Source: Diaphorobacter sp. HDW4B
GTDB lineage: Bacteria > Pseudomonadota > Gammaproteobacteria > Burkholderiales > Burkholderiaceae_C
Length of the DNA stretch: 64,000 bases
Direction: 5' to 3'
Assembly: GCF_011305535.1 (NCBI RefSeq)
Contig: NZ_CP049905.1
Coordinates: 1,188,001 to 1,252,000 of the forward strand
Position numbers and translations under genes: made by a program. Numbering within the stretch: position 1 is the stretch's first letter; each line of letters starts with the position of its first letter. Below, in pieces: positions 1 through 8,129 of this stretch. The notes under the pieces are model-generated. The model worked only from the letters and a program-made list of their open reading frames with translations, did not search any database and was not told the origin of the DNA.

Positions 1-582
1 GATGAAGGCATCGGCGCCGGCAGCAATCGCCGATTCGAAGAAGCCTTGCGCACCGCCCGTGCACCAGGCCACGCGGCGAATCTCGCGTCCATTGCCCGGA
101 TCGGCCAGCGTCACCTGGCGACCCAATGCGGTTTGCACATGCTGAGCGAGCGCATTCGCGCTGGCGAAATCCGCTGCGCCTGCAAAGCCCAGATCCTGCT
201 CGCCAAAGCGCTGATCAGTCTGCAGACCCAGCACACGGCCGAGTTGTACGTTGTTGCCGAATTCGGGGTGCGCGTCGAGCGGCAGGTGGTAGGCGAAGAG
301 ATTGATGTCATGCGCGAGCAGCAGCTGAATGCGCTGCTTCATCCAGCCGGTGATGCGCCCGTCCATGCCGCGCCAGAACAGGCCGTGGTGCACGAAGATC
401 GCATCGGCCTTCTGCGCGATGGCTGCCTCGATGAGCGCACGGCTTGCCGTGACGCCGCTCACGATGCGCGAGATGTTTTCCTTGCCTTCAACCTGCAGGC
501 CGTTCGGGCCGTAATCCTTGAAGCGCTCGGGCTGCAGGAGTTCGTTGAAGGAGTTCAGCAGGGTTTGCCTTGAGGTGCTCAT
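1..582 (-). CDS. Nif3-like dinuclear metal centre protein (YbgI family), C-terminus beyond window
   Basis: Reading from an ATG at 582 gives 194 residues with no stop before base 1, so the gene is cut by the window edge. The translation begins MSTSRQTLLNSFNELLQPE and carries HHGLFW at about residues 65-70, followed by HLPLDAHPEFGNN near 99-111. These are the His/Asp metal-ligand blocks of the Nif3/YbgI family, sometimes named GTP cyclohydrolase 1 type 2-like. The family forms ring-shaped hexamers with a two-metal site; its physiological role is not settled. The gene is separated from the next minus-strand gene by about 40 bases and could be its upstream or downstream neighbour in one transcript. 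Confidence 0.9.
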   Translation of the reverse strand, partial: MSTSRQTLLNSFNELLQPERFKDYGPNGLQVEGKENISRIVSGVTASRALIEAAIAQKADAIFVHHGLFWRGMDGRITGWMKQRIQLLLAHDINLFAYHLPLDAHPEFGNNVQLGRVLGLQTDQRFGEQDLGFAGAADFASANALAQHVQTALGRQVTLADPGNGREIRRVAWCTGGAQGFFESAIAAGADAFI

Positions 583-622
583 GCACCGGATTGTCCCAGA
601 TGCATGAGCCCGTCCGCACGCC

Positions 623-1948
623 TTACTTGACGTTGGTTGGTTGCCAGCCGCCCGAGGCCAACGGCCAGAAGCCGATCACGAAGCCCAGAATGCCCATCGC
701 GGCCACGTAGTGCGCGGGAGCCATCAGGTCATACGTTTGCCAGACGCTGATGATGATCGGAGTCAGTCCGCCGAACACCGCATAGGCCATGTTGTAGGCG
801 AACGAAAGTCCCGAGAAGCGAATGGCTGGCGGGAACGCGCGCACGCCAGTGATCGGCAAAAGCGAGATCGAGCCGCAGAAGAAACCGACCAGCGCATACA
901 GCCAGATCAGCGATTCCGGCGTGCCCGGCAGGTTCATGTAGAACAGATACGAAGTGACCGCAAGGCCACCCCAGCCGATCAGCATCACGGCCTTGGTGCC
1001 GATGCGGTCGGTCGCCCAGCCGCACACGGCGCAGCCAATGGTCAGCGTGAGCGTCGCGGCCACATTGGCTTCGAGCGACAGCGTCGGCGCGATGTGGAAC
1101 ACCTTCTGCAGATAGGCCGGTGTCATCAGAATCACCACCACCACGGTGGTCGACAGCACCCAGGTCATGAGTGCCACGAGCAGCATGGCAGGACGGTGTT
1201 CACGCAGCACGGTCTTCACCGGCAGTTCCTTGGCCACCTTCTTGCGCTGGGCCATTTCCTTGAAGATCGGAGTCTCTTCCAGGAAGCGGCGCAGATACAC
1301 GGAAACCAGACCGAACACACCGCCCAGAATGAACGGAATGCGCCATGCGTAATCGTTGATCTCGGCGGCGCTGTAGTGCGTGTTGATGAACACGGCAAAC
1401 AGCGAACCCAACAAGATGCCGCCGGTGATGCCCGCCGTCAGCGTGCCCACGGCCAGACCGTAGTGGCGCTGCGGCACGTGCTCGGCAACGAACACCCATG
1501 CGCCCGGCATTTCACCGCCGATGGCTGCGCCCTGCAGCACGCGCATGGCCAGCAGCAGCAGCGGAGCCGCAATGCCGATGGACGCGTAAGTGGGCAGCAG
1601 GCCGATCACCAGCGTGGGCACGGCCATCAGAAAGATCGACAGCGTGAACATCTTCTTGCGGCCCAGCTTGTCGCCGAAGTGAGCAATGATGATGCCGCCG
1701 ATCGGGCGTGCCAGATAACCGGCCGCGAAGATGCCCAGCGTCTGCAGCTGGCGCAGCCAGTCGGGCATGTCGGTCGGGAAAAACAGCGCGCCCAGAATGT
1801 TGGCGAAGAACACGTAGACGACGAAGTCGTAGAACTCCAGCGTGCCGCCCAGCGCCGAGAGGCTGAGCGTCTGGTAGTCTTTTTTGTTGAGAGTGCGTTG
1901 CGGCTCACCCGCTGCTGGGAGCGTGGCCGCCGAGGTCATGTGGGTCAT
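623..1948 (-). CDS. MFS transporter, metabolite:H+ symporter (MHS/ProP-like) family
   Basis: A 441-residue inner-membrane protein with about 12 hydrophobic segments. After a hydrophilic 25-residue N-terminus come GGTLEFYDF in TM1 and ARPIGG...GDKLGRKK in the TM2-TM3 loop, the signatures of the MHS subgroup of major facilitators (ProP, KgtP, CitA, ShiA). These import organic acids, betaines or shikimate with protons. The substrate cannot be told from sequence. The start could also be the Met three codons in (1939). The gene lies alone, divergent from the protease at 2265, so both probably have promoters in the intervening 316 bases. Confidence 0.85.
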   Translation of the reverse strand: MTHMTSAATLPAAGEPQRTLNKKDYQTLSLSALGGTLEFYDFVVYVFFANILGALFFPTDMPDWLRQLQTLGIFAAGYLARPIGGIIIAHFGDKLGRKKMFTLSIFLMAVPTLVIGLLPTYASIGIAAPLLLLAMRVLQGAAIGGEMPGAWVFVAEHVPQRHYGLAVGTLTAGITGGILLGSLFAVFINTHYSAAEINDYAWRIPFILGGVFGLVSVYLRRFLEETPIFKEMAQRKKVAKELPVKTVLREHRPAMLLVALMTWVLSTTVVVVILMTPAYLQKVFHIAPTLSLEANVAATLTLTIGCAVCGWATDRIGTKAVMLIGWGGLAVTSYLFYMNLPGTPESLIWLYALVGFFCGSISLLPITGVRAFPPAIRFSGLSFAYNMAYAVFGGLTPIIISVWQTYDLMAPAHYVAAMGILGFVIGFWPLASGGWQPTNVK

Positions 1949-2264
1949 TGCGTGATTCAGTAGTTCTCATGAACAACTGCACGACGAATGGCGAACGGAT
2001 CGCGCCACTGGGTTCAACCTTCACAGACGTTGCCGGTTGGGCAGTCTGGGGGTAGGCGACCTGCAGGGATGCAGCAGGTTGCGGGGAACGAGGGGCCGTG
2101 GCAGTTGGTTACATACTAAGGGTTTACCCATGATCGTGACGGAAAAGATCAAAACAACCATTTGATAGTGATGGTTGAAAGTGCGCTGCCTTGGCACGCA
2201 CTCTTTCTCCCCAAATGCGAGACGGGCGACAATGCTTCCTTTTGCAAGTAGAGAATCATTCAAC
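1949..2264. other. Divergent intergenic region between MFS transporter and S1C protease
   Basis: This 316-base region separates two divergent genes and must hold both promoters, but no convincing -35/-10 pair stands out. Small symmetric sites are present: ACCTGC (2059-2064) facing GCAGGT (2074-2079), and GGGTTTACCC (2120-2129). No RNA gene or riboswitch was recognised. Short reading frames here lack coding character. Confidence 0.5.
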
Positions 2265-3413
2265 ATGAAGCGCTTCTGGCTGCTTTTTTCTCAGGCCGTC
2301 ACCGTCCTGCTCGCCGCGTACTTCGTCGTGGCCACCTTGCAGCCAAGCTGGCTGCAGCGCGGCGCGTCCCGCAGCGGCGCGGGCATCAGCCTCATCGAGG
2401 CACCACCAGCGACGCGCGCCGAGCCACCTGCAGGCAGCCTGGCCAGTGCCGCCCGCAAGGCCTCTCCGGCCGTCGTCAGCATCAACACCAGCAAGGCCGC
2501 CCGTTCCTCACGCGGCAATGACCCCTGGTTCGAATTCTTCTTCGGCGATCAAGGCAATCAGGCCCAGGTCGGCCTCGGCAGCGGCGTGATCGTCAGCCCG
2601 GACGGCTTCATCCTCACCAACAACCACGTGGTCGAAGGCGCGGACGAGATCGAAGTCACGCTCACTGACGCCCGCCATGCCAAGGCCAAGGTCATCGGCA
2701 CCGATCCCGACACCGACCTCGCGATCCTCAAGATCGACCTCGACAAGCTGCCCGTGATCGTGCTCGGCGACTCCGACCAACTGCTCGTCGGCGACCGCGT
2801 GCTCGCCATCGGCAACCCCTTCGGTGTCGGCCAGACCGTGACCAGCGGCATCGTCTCGGCGCTGGGCCGCAGCCAGCTCGGCATCAACACCTTCGAGAAC
2901 TTCATCCAGACCGATGCCGCCATCAACCCCGGCAATTCCGGCGGCGCGCTGGTCGACGTGAGCGGCAACCTCATGGGTATCAACACGGCGATCTATTCGC
3001 GCTCGGGCGGCAGCATGGGCATCGGTTTCGCGATTCCCGTGTCCACCGCACGCTTGGTGCTCGACGGCATCGTCAAGGACGGTCAGGTCACGCGCGGCTG
3101 GATCGGCGCAGAGCCCAACGAGCTCTCGCCCGAACTCGCCGAAACCTTTGGAGTGAAGGCCTCCGAAGGCGTGATCATCACCGGCGTGTTGCAGGACGGC
3201 CCTGCCGCTCAAGGCGGCCTGCGTCCCGGCGACGTGATCACCAAGGTGGGCGACAAGGCGATCAGCAATGTCTCCGAACTGCTCTCCACCGTGGCGGCTC
3301 TCAAGCCCGGCGTGGAAACCAAGTTCGCCGTGCTGCGTGGCGATGCGACGACCGAGATCACCATCGTCCCCGGCAAGCGCCCTGCTCCGGCCAAACGCGT
3401 GCAGCAGCGATAA
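2265..3413 (+). CDS. S1C family periplasmic serine protease (DegS/DegQ-like), one PDZ domain
   Basis: A 382-residue trypsin-like HtrA-family protease. It has an N-terminal hydrophobic segment (residues about 4-24) acting as membrane anchor or uncleaved signal, then the protease domain with catalytic His121 (TNNHVVEG), Asp151 (DTDLAILKI) and Ser225 (NPGNSGGAL), and one C-terminal PDZ domain (about 280-375). A single PDZ and the anchor make it more like DegS than DegP. It would act in periplasmic protein quality control. The start at 2265 is preferred over the in-frame ATG at 2175, because the upstream stretch is hydrophilic and precedes the membrane segment. It converges with tatC and shares a bidirectional terminator. 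Confidence 0.92.
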   Translation: MKRFWLLFSQAVTVLLAAYFVVATLQPSWLQRGASRSGAGISLIEAPPATRAEPPAGSLASAARKASPAVVSINTSKAARSSRGNDPWFEFFFGDQGNQAQVGLGSGVIVSPDGFILTNNHVVEGADEIEVTLTDARHAKAKVIGTDPDTDLAILKIDLDKLPVIVLGDSDQLLVGDRVLAIGNPFGVGQTVTSGIVSALGRSQLGINTFENFIQTDAAINPGNSGGALVDVSGNLMGINTAIYSRSGGSMGIGFAIPVSTARLVLDGIVKDGQVTRGWIGAEPNELSPELAETFGVKASEGVIITGVLQDGPAAQGGLRPGDVITKVGDKAISNVSELLSTVAALKPGVETKFAVLRGDATTEITIVPGKRPAPAKRVQQR

Positions 3414-3439
3414 GCCGAACAGGTTCTGAGCACAAAAAC

Positions 3440-3471
3440 AAAGGGCAGTCCGTTTTCGGACTGCCCTTTTT
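3440..3471. terminator. Bidirectional rho-independent terminator between degQ-like gene and tatC
   Basis: AAAGGGCAGTCCG (3440-3452), loop TTTT, then CGGACTGCCCTTTTT (3457-3471): a perfect 13-bp stem with a T-run on both strands. It lies 26 bases past the protease stop and about 20 bases past the tatC stop on the other strand, so it serves both convergent genes. Confidence 0.9.
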
Positions 3472-3490
3472 CATTGATTCAGCGCTCGGA

Positions 3491-4315
3491 TCAGGATGTC
3501 TTTTCCGAATCGGTTTTCGCTTCGCCGTCCGACTGCTGATCTTCAGGTGCCTTGGTGTTCCGCTGGAACCAGCCTGCGGCGATGATGCCGATCTCGTACA
3601 GCAGCACCATGGGCACAGCCAGCGACACCTGCGAGAGCACGTCGGGCGGCGTCACCACAGCAGCCACGACGAAGGCCAGCACGATGAAGTAGCCACGGAA
3701 GGCCTTGAGCTTGTCGATGTCCACGATGCCCAGACGCACCAGCAGGATCACCACGATGGGCACCTGGAACGCGCAGCCGAAGGCGATGTAGAGCGACAGA
3801 ATCGCTTCGACATACGACGAAATGTCGGGCGTCGCCGCCACGCTGGACGGCGTGAAATGCTGGATGAAACCGAACATGCGCTCCAGCACAAAGAGCTGCA
3901 CGAAGGCGATGCCGATATAGGCCAGCGCGCTGCCGAAGAAGATCAGCGGCAGGGCGAACTTCTTCTCGTGCGAATACAGGCCCGGGGCGACGAAGGCCCA
4001 GATCTGGTACATGATCCACGGCAACGCCAACAGCACGGCCGCCATGGCCAGCACCTTGAGCGGCACGATGAACGGCGAAAACACCCCCACCGCGATCAGC
4101 TTGGCGCCCTCGGGCATGTGGTGCCTGATGGGCGTGGCGACGAAGTCGATCAGACCGTCCGGTCCCGGCCAGAAGGCCAGCAGCGCGATGGCGACAAGAA
4201 TGCCGTAGATGCTGTAGAGCAGGCGATCGCGCAGCTCCATGAGGTGCTGAACGAAGGGCTGCTCGGTGCCGGCCAGTTCGTCGTCTTTGGGAGAAGGAGT
4301 GTCAGCCATGGTCAA
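3491..4315 (-). CDS. tatC: Sec-independent protein translocase subunit TatC
   Basis: A 274-residue inner-membrane protein with six hydrophobic segments. It contains the family's N-terminal signature EQPFVQHLMELRDRLL, which precedes TM1 and carries the conserved Glu needed to read twin-arginine signal peptides. TatC binds folded Tat substrates and recruits TatA. It is the last gene of tatA-tatB-tatC, with a 110-base gap after tatB and a terminator just beyond its stop. The C-terminal 35 residues are hydrophilic and Asp/Glu/Lys-rich, an ordinary cytoplasmic tail. Initiation could be at Met1 or Met3. Confidence 0.97.
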   Translation of the reverse strand: MTMADTPSPKDDELAGTEQPFVQHLMELRDRLLYSIYGILVAIALLAFWPGPDGLIDFVATPIRHHMPEGAKLIAVGVFSPFIVPLKVLAMAAVLLALPWIMYQIWAFVAPGLYSHEKKFALPLIFFGSALAYIGIAFVQLFVLERMFGFIQHFTPSSVAATPDISSYVEAILSLYIAFGCAFQVPIVVILLVRLGIVDIDKLKAFRGYFIVLAFVVAAVVTPPDVLSQVSLAVPMVLLYEIGIIAAGWFQRNTKAPEDQQSDGEAKTDSEKTS

Positions 4316-4425
4316 ACAAAAGCGCGAGCCCTAAGAGGCTCGCACACAGGGATCGGAGCATGCCTTGGCGCGCGAACTGCGCACCGGGCATGGCGGCAAG
4401 AACGGCTTGCCGCACGTTGGTTGGC

Positions 4426-4917
4426 TCAAAGCGGCTTTTTCGGACGGAACCGCGCCACGCGTGCCGCGCCCGACTGCGCCTTGGTGCGAACGCCGGAGCG
4501 CGACTTGTACCACTGCGGCATGGCCCCGCGCTTGAGCCGCCAGTTCTTGCGCGGATGGCGATAGGCCGGTGTCACGGTGCTGCTGGAGTTCCAGTCGTAT
4601 TCGGAACCCGTGCTGCCGGAAGACGAGTCGCTCAGGGACGATGTGGCATCGCTCCAGTCCTTCTCGAAATCCTTGGCGCTGGTGTGAACCGATTGCTCGA
4701 CATCGCGAGCCGCCGATTCCACGTTGTCCTTCATCTTGCGCAGCTCGTCGAGCTCCATCGAACGATTGACCTCGGACTTCACATCGTTCACATAGCGCTG
4801 CGCCTTGCCCAGCAGCGTACCCACGGTGCGCGCCACTTTCGGCAGCTTTTCCGGCCCGATGACGACCAACGCCACCACACCGATCAGCGCCATCTTTGAA
4901 AGGCCAATATCAATCAT
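4426..4917 (-). CDS. tatB: Sec-independent protein translocase subunit TatB
   Basis: A 163-residue protein beginning [20 protein letters not shown], the single N-terminal TM typical of TatB, with the EKLP hinge after it. A long charged amphipathic helix follows (residues about 20-75, rich in Lys/Glu/Arg) and then a low-complexity Ser-rich C-terminus ending in basic residues. With TatC it forms the receptor complex for twin-arginine signal peptides. It lies 28 bases downstream of tatA, so the two are co-transcribed. Confidence 0.95.
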   Translation of the reverse strand: MIDIGLSKMALIGVVALVVIGPEKLPKVARTVGTLLGKAQRYVNDVKSEVNRSMELDELRKMKDNVESAARDVEQSVHTSAKDFEKDWSDATSSLSDSSSGSTGSEYDWNSSSTVTPAYRHPRKNWRLKRGAMPQWYKSRSGVRTKAQSGAARVARFRPKKPL

Positions 4918-4945
4918 TCAGCGAATCCGCTCAGATACTCGGAAA

Positions 4946-5197
4946 TCAGCTCTTGTGCTTGGCTTCCACGTCGATGGTCGACTTGTCGGCGGCGGCGTTG
5001 TTGGTCACTTGACCAGCAGCGGCATTGTTGTTGCCAGCAGCGTCGGCGTCAGCCTGGCCACCGTCCTTGATGCCGTCCTTGAAACCCTTGACCGCACCAC
5101 CCAGATCGGAGCCGATGTTCTTGAGCTTCTTGGTGCCAAAAACCATCACGACGATCAGCAGCACGATCAGCCAGTGCCAAATAGAAAACGAACCCAT
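4946..5197 (-). CDS. tatA: Sec-independent protein translocase subunit TatA
   Basis: An 83-residue protein with the classic TatA layout: [20 protein letters not shown] as N-terminal TM, the FGTKKL hinge, then an amphipathic helix (about 25-50) and an Ala/Asn/Asp-rich tail. TatA oligomers form the transport element of the Tat system. The gene heads tatABC and follows hinT after about 125 bases, so it may have its own promoter or be read through from the his/hinT transcript. Confidence 0.95.
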   Translation of the reverse strand: MGSFSIWHWLIVLLIVVMVFGTKKLKNIGSDLGGAVKGFKDGIKDGGQADADAAGNNNAAAGQVTNNAAADKSTIDVEAKHKS

Positions 5198-5322
5198 GTG
5201 ATTCTCCTAACGAATACAGACCATTCTAGACGCCACGCGTGTCAAGACGGTCATTAACCAGTAACTTTCCCGGTGGGAACCGGGCATTTGGAGCCTGTGG
5301 ACGGCTTTCTCAAGCCTCTGGC

Positions 5323-5679
5323 TCAGCCCTTTTTCCAGGGACGCGGGCCGCCGATCACGTGCACATGCAGGTGGTGCACTTCCTGACCGCCTTCATCACC
5401 CGTGTTCACCACGATGCGGAATCCGCCTGCGGGATAAGGGTTGCAGCCCTGCTCCACCGCGAGCTTGGGGGCCAGAGCCATCATCTTGCCGAGCAGCGGC
5501 GTGTCTTCCGCCGTGACCTGGGCCATCGACGGAATGTGCTTCTTGGGCACCATCAGAAAATGCACTGGAGCCCAGGGATTGATGTCGTGGAACGCAAAGA
5601 CATCCTCGTCTTCGTAGACCTTCTTCGAAGGGATCTTGCCTTCGATGATCTTGCAAAAAATACAGTTCGGATCGTGCAT
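5323..5679 (-). CDS. hinT: HIT family purine nucleoside phosphoramidase
   Basis: A 118-residue single-domain HIT protein. It has CIFCKIIEGKIPS near the N-terminus and the histidine-triad motif HLHVHVIGG, with His103, His105 and His107 aligned as H-x-H-x-H; His105 would be the nucleophile. HinT proteins hydrolyse AMP-lysine and aminoacyl-adenylate type phosphoramidates in the cytoplasm. In many betaproteobacteria the gene sits between hisE and tatA, as here, except that a patatin gene is interposed. Length matches the bacterial HinT family. Confidence 0.92.
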   Translation of the reverse strand: MHDPNCIFCKIIEGKIPSKKVYEDEDVFAFHDINPWAPVHFLMVPKKHIPSMAQVTAEDTPLLGKMMALAPKLAVEQGCNPYPAGGFRIVVNTGDEGGQEVHHLHVHVIGGPRPWKKG

Positions 5680-5742
5680 ATCAGTTCGATGGAAAAGCGA
5701 ATGTCTCAGTGAGCGCCGGTCAGAAAGGAACGCCGCCGCCAG

Positions 5743-6771
5743 TCACAGATTCTCGGATAGTTTGAGCGTGGGGCGAAGGCCCACGTCCGCAAAATGCTTG
5801 TGCAGCCACTGGGTGCCCGAATCACGGCCCAACTCGAACAGTTGCCGGATGAAGGCCATGTCCGTGCGCATCTTGCTGGCGGCGCCCAAGGGGGCGAGCA
5901 CTGCGCCACCGTCGATGCGGTGCATCAGCACATTCTTGTAGCGCCGGTTGTCCAGCTTGCCTTCCGCCAGCAGTCGGCGCACGAATTCGATGGCGCGCAG
6001 TTCCGCGAGCAGGCCAGCGTTGAACGTCACTTCGTTCACCCGCTCCATGATTTCCTGCGCGTCGTCGGGCAGGTTGTCGTGGTCGATGGGGTTGATCTGC
6101 ACGAGCAAGATGTCGGCCGCGTCGGTGCGGTAGATCAGCGGATAGATCGCAGGATTGCCCGAGTAGCCGCCGTCCCAGTAATGCTCGCCGTCGATCTCGA
6201 CCGCCTTGAACAGCATCGGCAGGCAGGCCGACGCCATCACCGCATCCGCGCTCAGACGCTTGCCGGTGAAGATCTCGCCGCGCCCGGTACGCACATTGGT
6301 CGCGCACACAAACACCTGCTTGGCGTTGGTCGCGCCGATCAGCTCGAAATCGACTTCTTTCTCCAGCAGCTTGCGCAGCGGATTGATGCCGAGCGGATTC
6401 ATCTGATACGGCGACAGCCACTGTGTGAGCATGTTCATGAACGCGCCCGCCGCCGGCATGGGCACGCCCCAGAGCATGGTCGAACCCATGGTGCCGACGC
6501 CTTCCCAGAGCTTGTGCAACGTCTCGCGCGCCTTGATGGCACCCGCGACCTGCGCCTCGTGCACATCCTTGTATTCATGCGCGGCGACGGCAAACCCGTG
6601 CGCCATTGCCACCGCGTTCATCGCCCCCGCGCTCGTGCCGCTCACACCTTCGATGCGCACGCGGCCGTCTTCGAGCAGCGCGTCGAGCACGCCCCAGGTG
6701 TAGGCACCGTGCGAGCCACCGCCCTGCAGCGCGAGATTCAGCGTCTTGAAACCTTGTTCGTCAGGCATCAA
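5743..6771 (-). CDS. Patatin-like phospholipase family protein
   Basis: A 342-residue patatin-domain protein. The oxyanion-hole loop is LALQGGGSHGAY (about 13-24), the nucleophile elbow is GTSAG with Ser47, and the catalytic aspartate is in DGGYSGN (Asp200), so the Ser-Asp dyad is complete. Such enzymes hydrolyse acyl esters of phospholipids or other lipids. No signal peptide is seen, so it is probably cytoplasmic or delivered by another route. Its start overlaps the 3' end of the upstream membrane-protein gene by 11 bases, which suggests translational coupling within the hisE-hinT stretch. Confidence 0.88.
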   Translation of the reverse strand: MMPDEQGFKTLNLALQGGGSHGAYTWGVLDALLEDGRVRIEGVSGTSAGAMNAVAMAHGFAVAAHEYKDVHEAQVAGAIKARETLHKLWEGVGTMGSTMLWGVPMPAAGAFMNMLTQWLSPYQMNPLGINPLRKLLEKEVDFELIGATNAKQVFVCATNVRTGRGEIFTGKRLSADAVMASACLPMLFKAVEIDGEHYWDGGYSGNPAIYPLIYRTDAADILLVQINPIDHDNLPDDAQEIMERVNEVTFNAGLLAELRAIEFVRRLLAEGKLDNRRYKNVLMHRIDGGAVLAPLGAASKMRTDMAFIRQLFELGRDSGTQWLHKHFADVGLRPTLKLSENL

Positions 6772-7156
6772 TGGCTTTTCCGTTGCTCATCGCGAGCATG
6801 CCGCGAATGATGCGGTACAGGAACCACAGCGAAATGATGCCCCAGGCGATCCAGCCGGGAACGAAGAACAGCAGCCACAGCGGCGAGGTGACGACGTACA
6901 GGATGCCCGCCCAGATCACCGAGCGGATGCGCCACGAGAAATGGCTGGCCTGCCAGGTGCCTTCGGCGTCGCCACGTTTGACCAGATCGATCACCAGCGC
7001 CACCAGCAGCAGCAAGATGCTGGGCTGCGCACTCGGAACCACCGCAGCCACCGCCACGATCAGATGCAGGATGTAGCTGACCCAGCCAACGGCCTTGAGA
7101 TTCTCTGCCCGCTGGTTCGGCTCGATGTCGATGATGTCGTTGCTGCGATTGCTCAC
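6761..7156 (-). CDS. DUF4870-like small integral membrane protein
   Basis: A 131-residue protein with a short polar N-terminus and about three or four hydrophobic segments (roughly residues 22-40, 45-58, 78-95 and 97-113). The pattern [20 protein letters not shown] resembles DUF4870/YwzB-like membrane proteins, which have no assigned function. Its ATG overlaps the hisE stop codon (ATGA at 7153-7156), so it is translated from the same message. I recall a gene of this kind next to hisE in related genomes. Confidence 0.75.
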   Translation of the reverse strand: MSNRSNDIIDIEPNQRAENLKAVGWVSYILHLIVAVAAVVPSAQPSILLLLVALVIDLVKRGDAEGTWQASHFSWRIRSVIWAGILYVVTSPLWLLFFVPGWIAWGIISLWFLYRIIRGMLAMSNGKAIDA

Positions 7157-7581
7157 GTCGATCCTCCTTCTTCCTTGTCACGATTGACCGCCTTGCGCAG
7201 GGCCTTTTCCTCCAGCCCGCTCAAACCTTCACGGCGTTCCAGTTCGATGATCACGTCCGCTGGCGTCAGGCCGTAGTAGGACAGTGCCACCATCGAGTGA
7301 AACCACAGATCGGCCACTTCGTAGACCAGCTTGGACTTGTCCGCGCCGTGATCCACATCCTTGGCCGCCATCACCACTTCCGTCGCCTCTTCGCCCACCT
7401 TCTTCAGAAACGCGTCCGGCCCCTTGGCAAACAGACGCGCCACATAGCTCTTGTCCGGATCGCCCAGCTTGCGGGACTCCAGCACCTCGGCCAGACGGGC
7501 CAGGGAATCGTTGGAGGTGGTTGCGGAAGAATCGTTCACGTTGACGTTCAAGTTGTCGCTCGACATGGTTGCTGCGCTCAC
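7153..7581 (-). CDS. hisE: Phosphoribosyl-ATP pyrophosphatase
   Basis: HisE hydrolyses phosphoribosyl-ATP to phosphoribosyl-AMP, the second step of histidine synthesis, using an all-alpha MazG-like fold. The 142-residue product has a 26-residue polar N-terminal extension, then the conserved core [29 protein letters not shown] (metal-binding Glu residues) and [13 protein letters not shown]. It is a separate gene from hisI, as usual in betaproteobacteria rather than a hisIE fusion. Initiation at Met6 (7566) is also possible. It lies 15 bases downstream of hisI. Confidence 0.95.
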   Translation of the reverse strand: MSAATMSSDNLNVNVNDSSATTSNDSLARLAEVLESRKLGDPDKSYVARLFAKGPDAFLKKVGEEATEVVMAAKDVDHGADKSKLVYEVADLWFHSMVALSYYGLTPADVIIELERREGLSGLEEKALRKAVNRDKEEGGST

Positions 7582-7596
7582 TTTGTATTTCTTGGT

Positions 7597-8004
7597 TTAT
7601 TTGTAGATGGACTCGGGATCTTTCAAGACCGGATCGACCGGCGTCCAACCGTTGCCGTCCCCATCCACGCCCTTCTCCAGACGACTGTAGAAGCAACTAT
7701 GGCGTCCCGTGTGACAGGCGATGCCCGGCTCATGCCCCGTCTGCGTGACCTTGAGCAGAATGACGTCGTTGTCGCAGTCGATGCGGATGTCATGCACGGT
7801 CTGCACATGGCCCGACTCCTCGCCCTTGAACCACAGCTTGTTGCGCGAGCGGCTGAAATACACCGCACGGCCCAGCTCGGCGGTCTTTTCCAGCGCCTCG
7901 CGGTTCATCCACGCAAACATCAGCACGTCGCCCGACGATGCTTCCTGCGCGATCACAGGCACGAGGCCCTGCGCGTCCCATTTCACTTGATCTAGCCAGT
8001 TCAT
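7597..8004 (-). CDS. hisI: Phosphoribosyl-AMP cyclohydrolase
   Basis: A 135-residue enzyme beginning [18 protein letters not shown]. It opens the adenine ring of phosphoribosyl-AMP in histidine synthesis. [11 protein letters not shown] supplies the Mg-binding aspartates, and [10 protein letters not shown] with an upstream Cys supplies the zinc ligands. The ATG at 8004 fits the family N-terminus better than the longer in-frame start at 8073. In many relatives this gene directly follows hisF; here it is 18 kb away, separated by two giant genes and two terminators. It therefore needs its own promoter in 8005-8071 or readthrough; no strong promoter was recognised there. Confidence 0.95.
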   Translation of the reverse strand: MNWLDQVKWDAQGLVPVIAQEASSGDVLMFAWMNREALEKTAELGRAVYFSRSRNKLWFKGEESGHVQTVHDIRIDCDNDVILLKVTQTGHEPGIACHTGRHSCFYSRLEKGVDGDGNGWTPVDPVLKDPESIYK

Positions 8005-8071
8005 GTTGTCAATTGTCCGCGATTCGGGAAATCCACAATCGGAATTCGAAAACCTTCGCGTCCCATCAAGC

Positions 8072-8103
8072 AAAAAAAGGGCCAGCGATGATCACGCCAG
8101 CCC
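8072..8103 (-). terminator. Rho-independent terminator after giant gene 1
   Basis: Read on the minus strand: GGGCTGGCG, loop TGATCAT, CGCTGGCCC, then seven T. The 9-bp stem contains two G-U pairs. It lies 27 bases past the stop of the 3464-residue gene and upstream of hisI. Confidence 0.75.
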
Positions 8104-8129
8104 TTTCGATTCAAGCACGGGTGCTCTGC

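Noticed and set aside
641-1963. 440-codon plus-strand frame over the MFS gene
   Set aside because: Antisense to a typical 12-TM MHS transporter; the translation is hydrophilic and Arg/His-rich.
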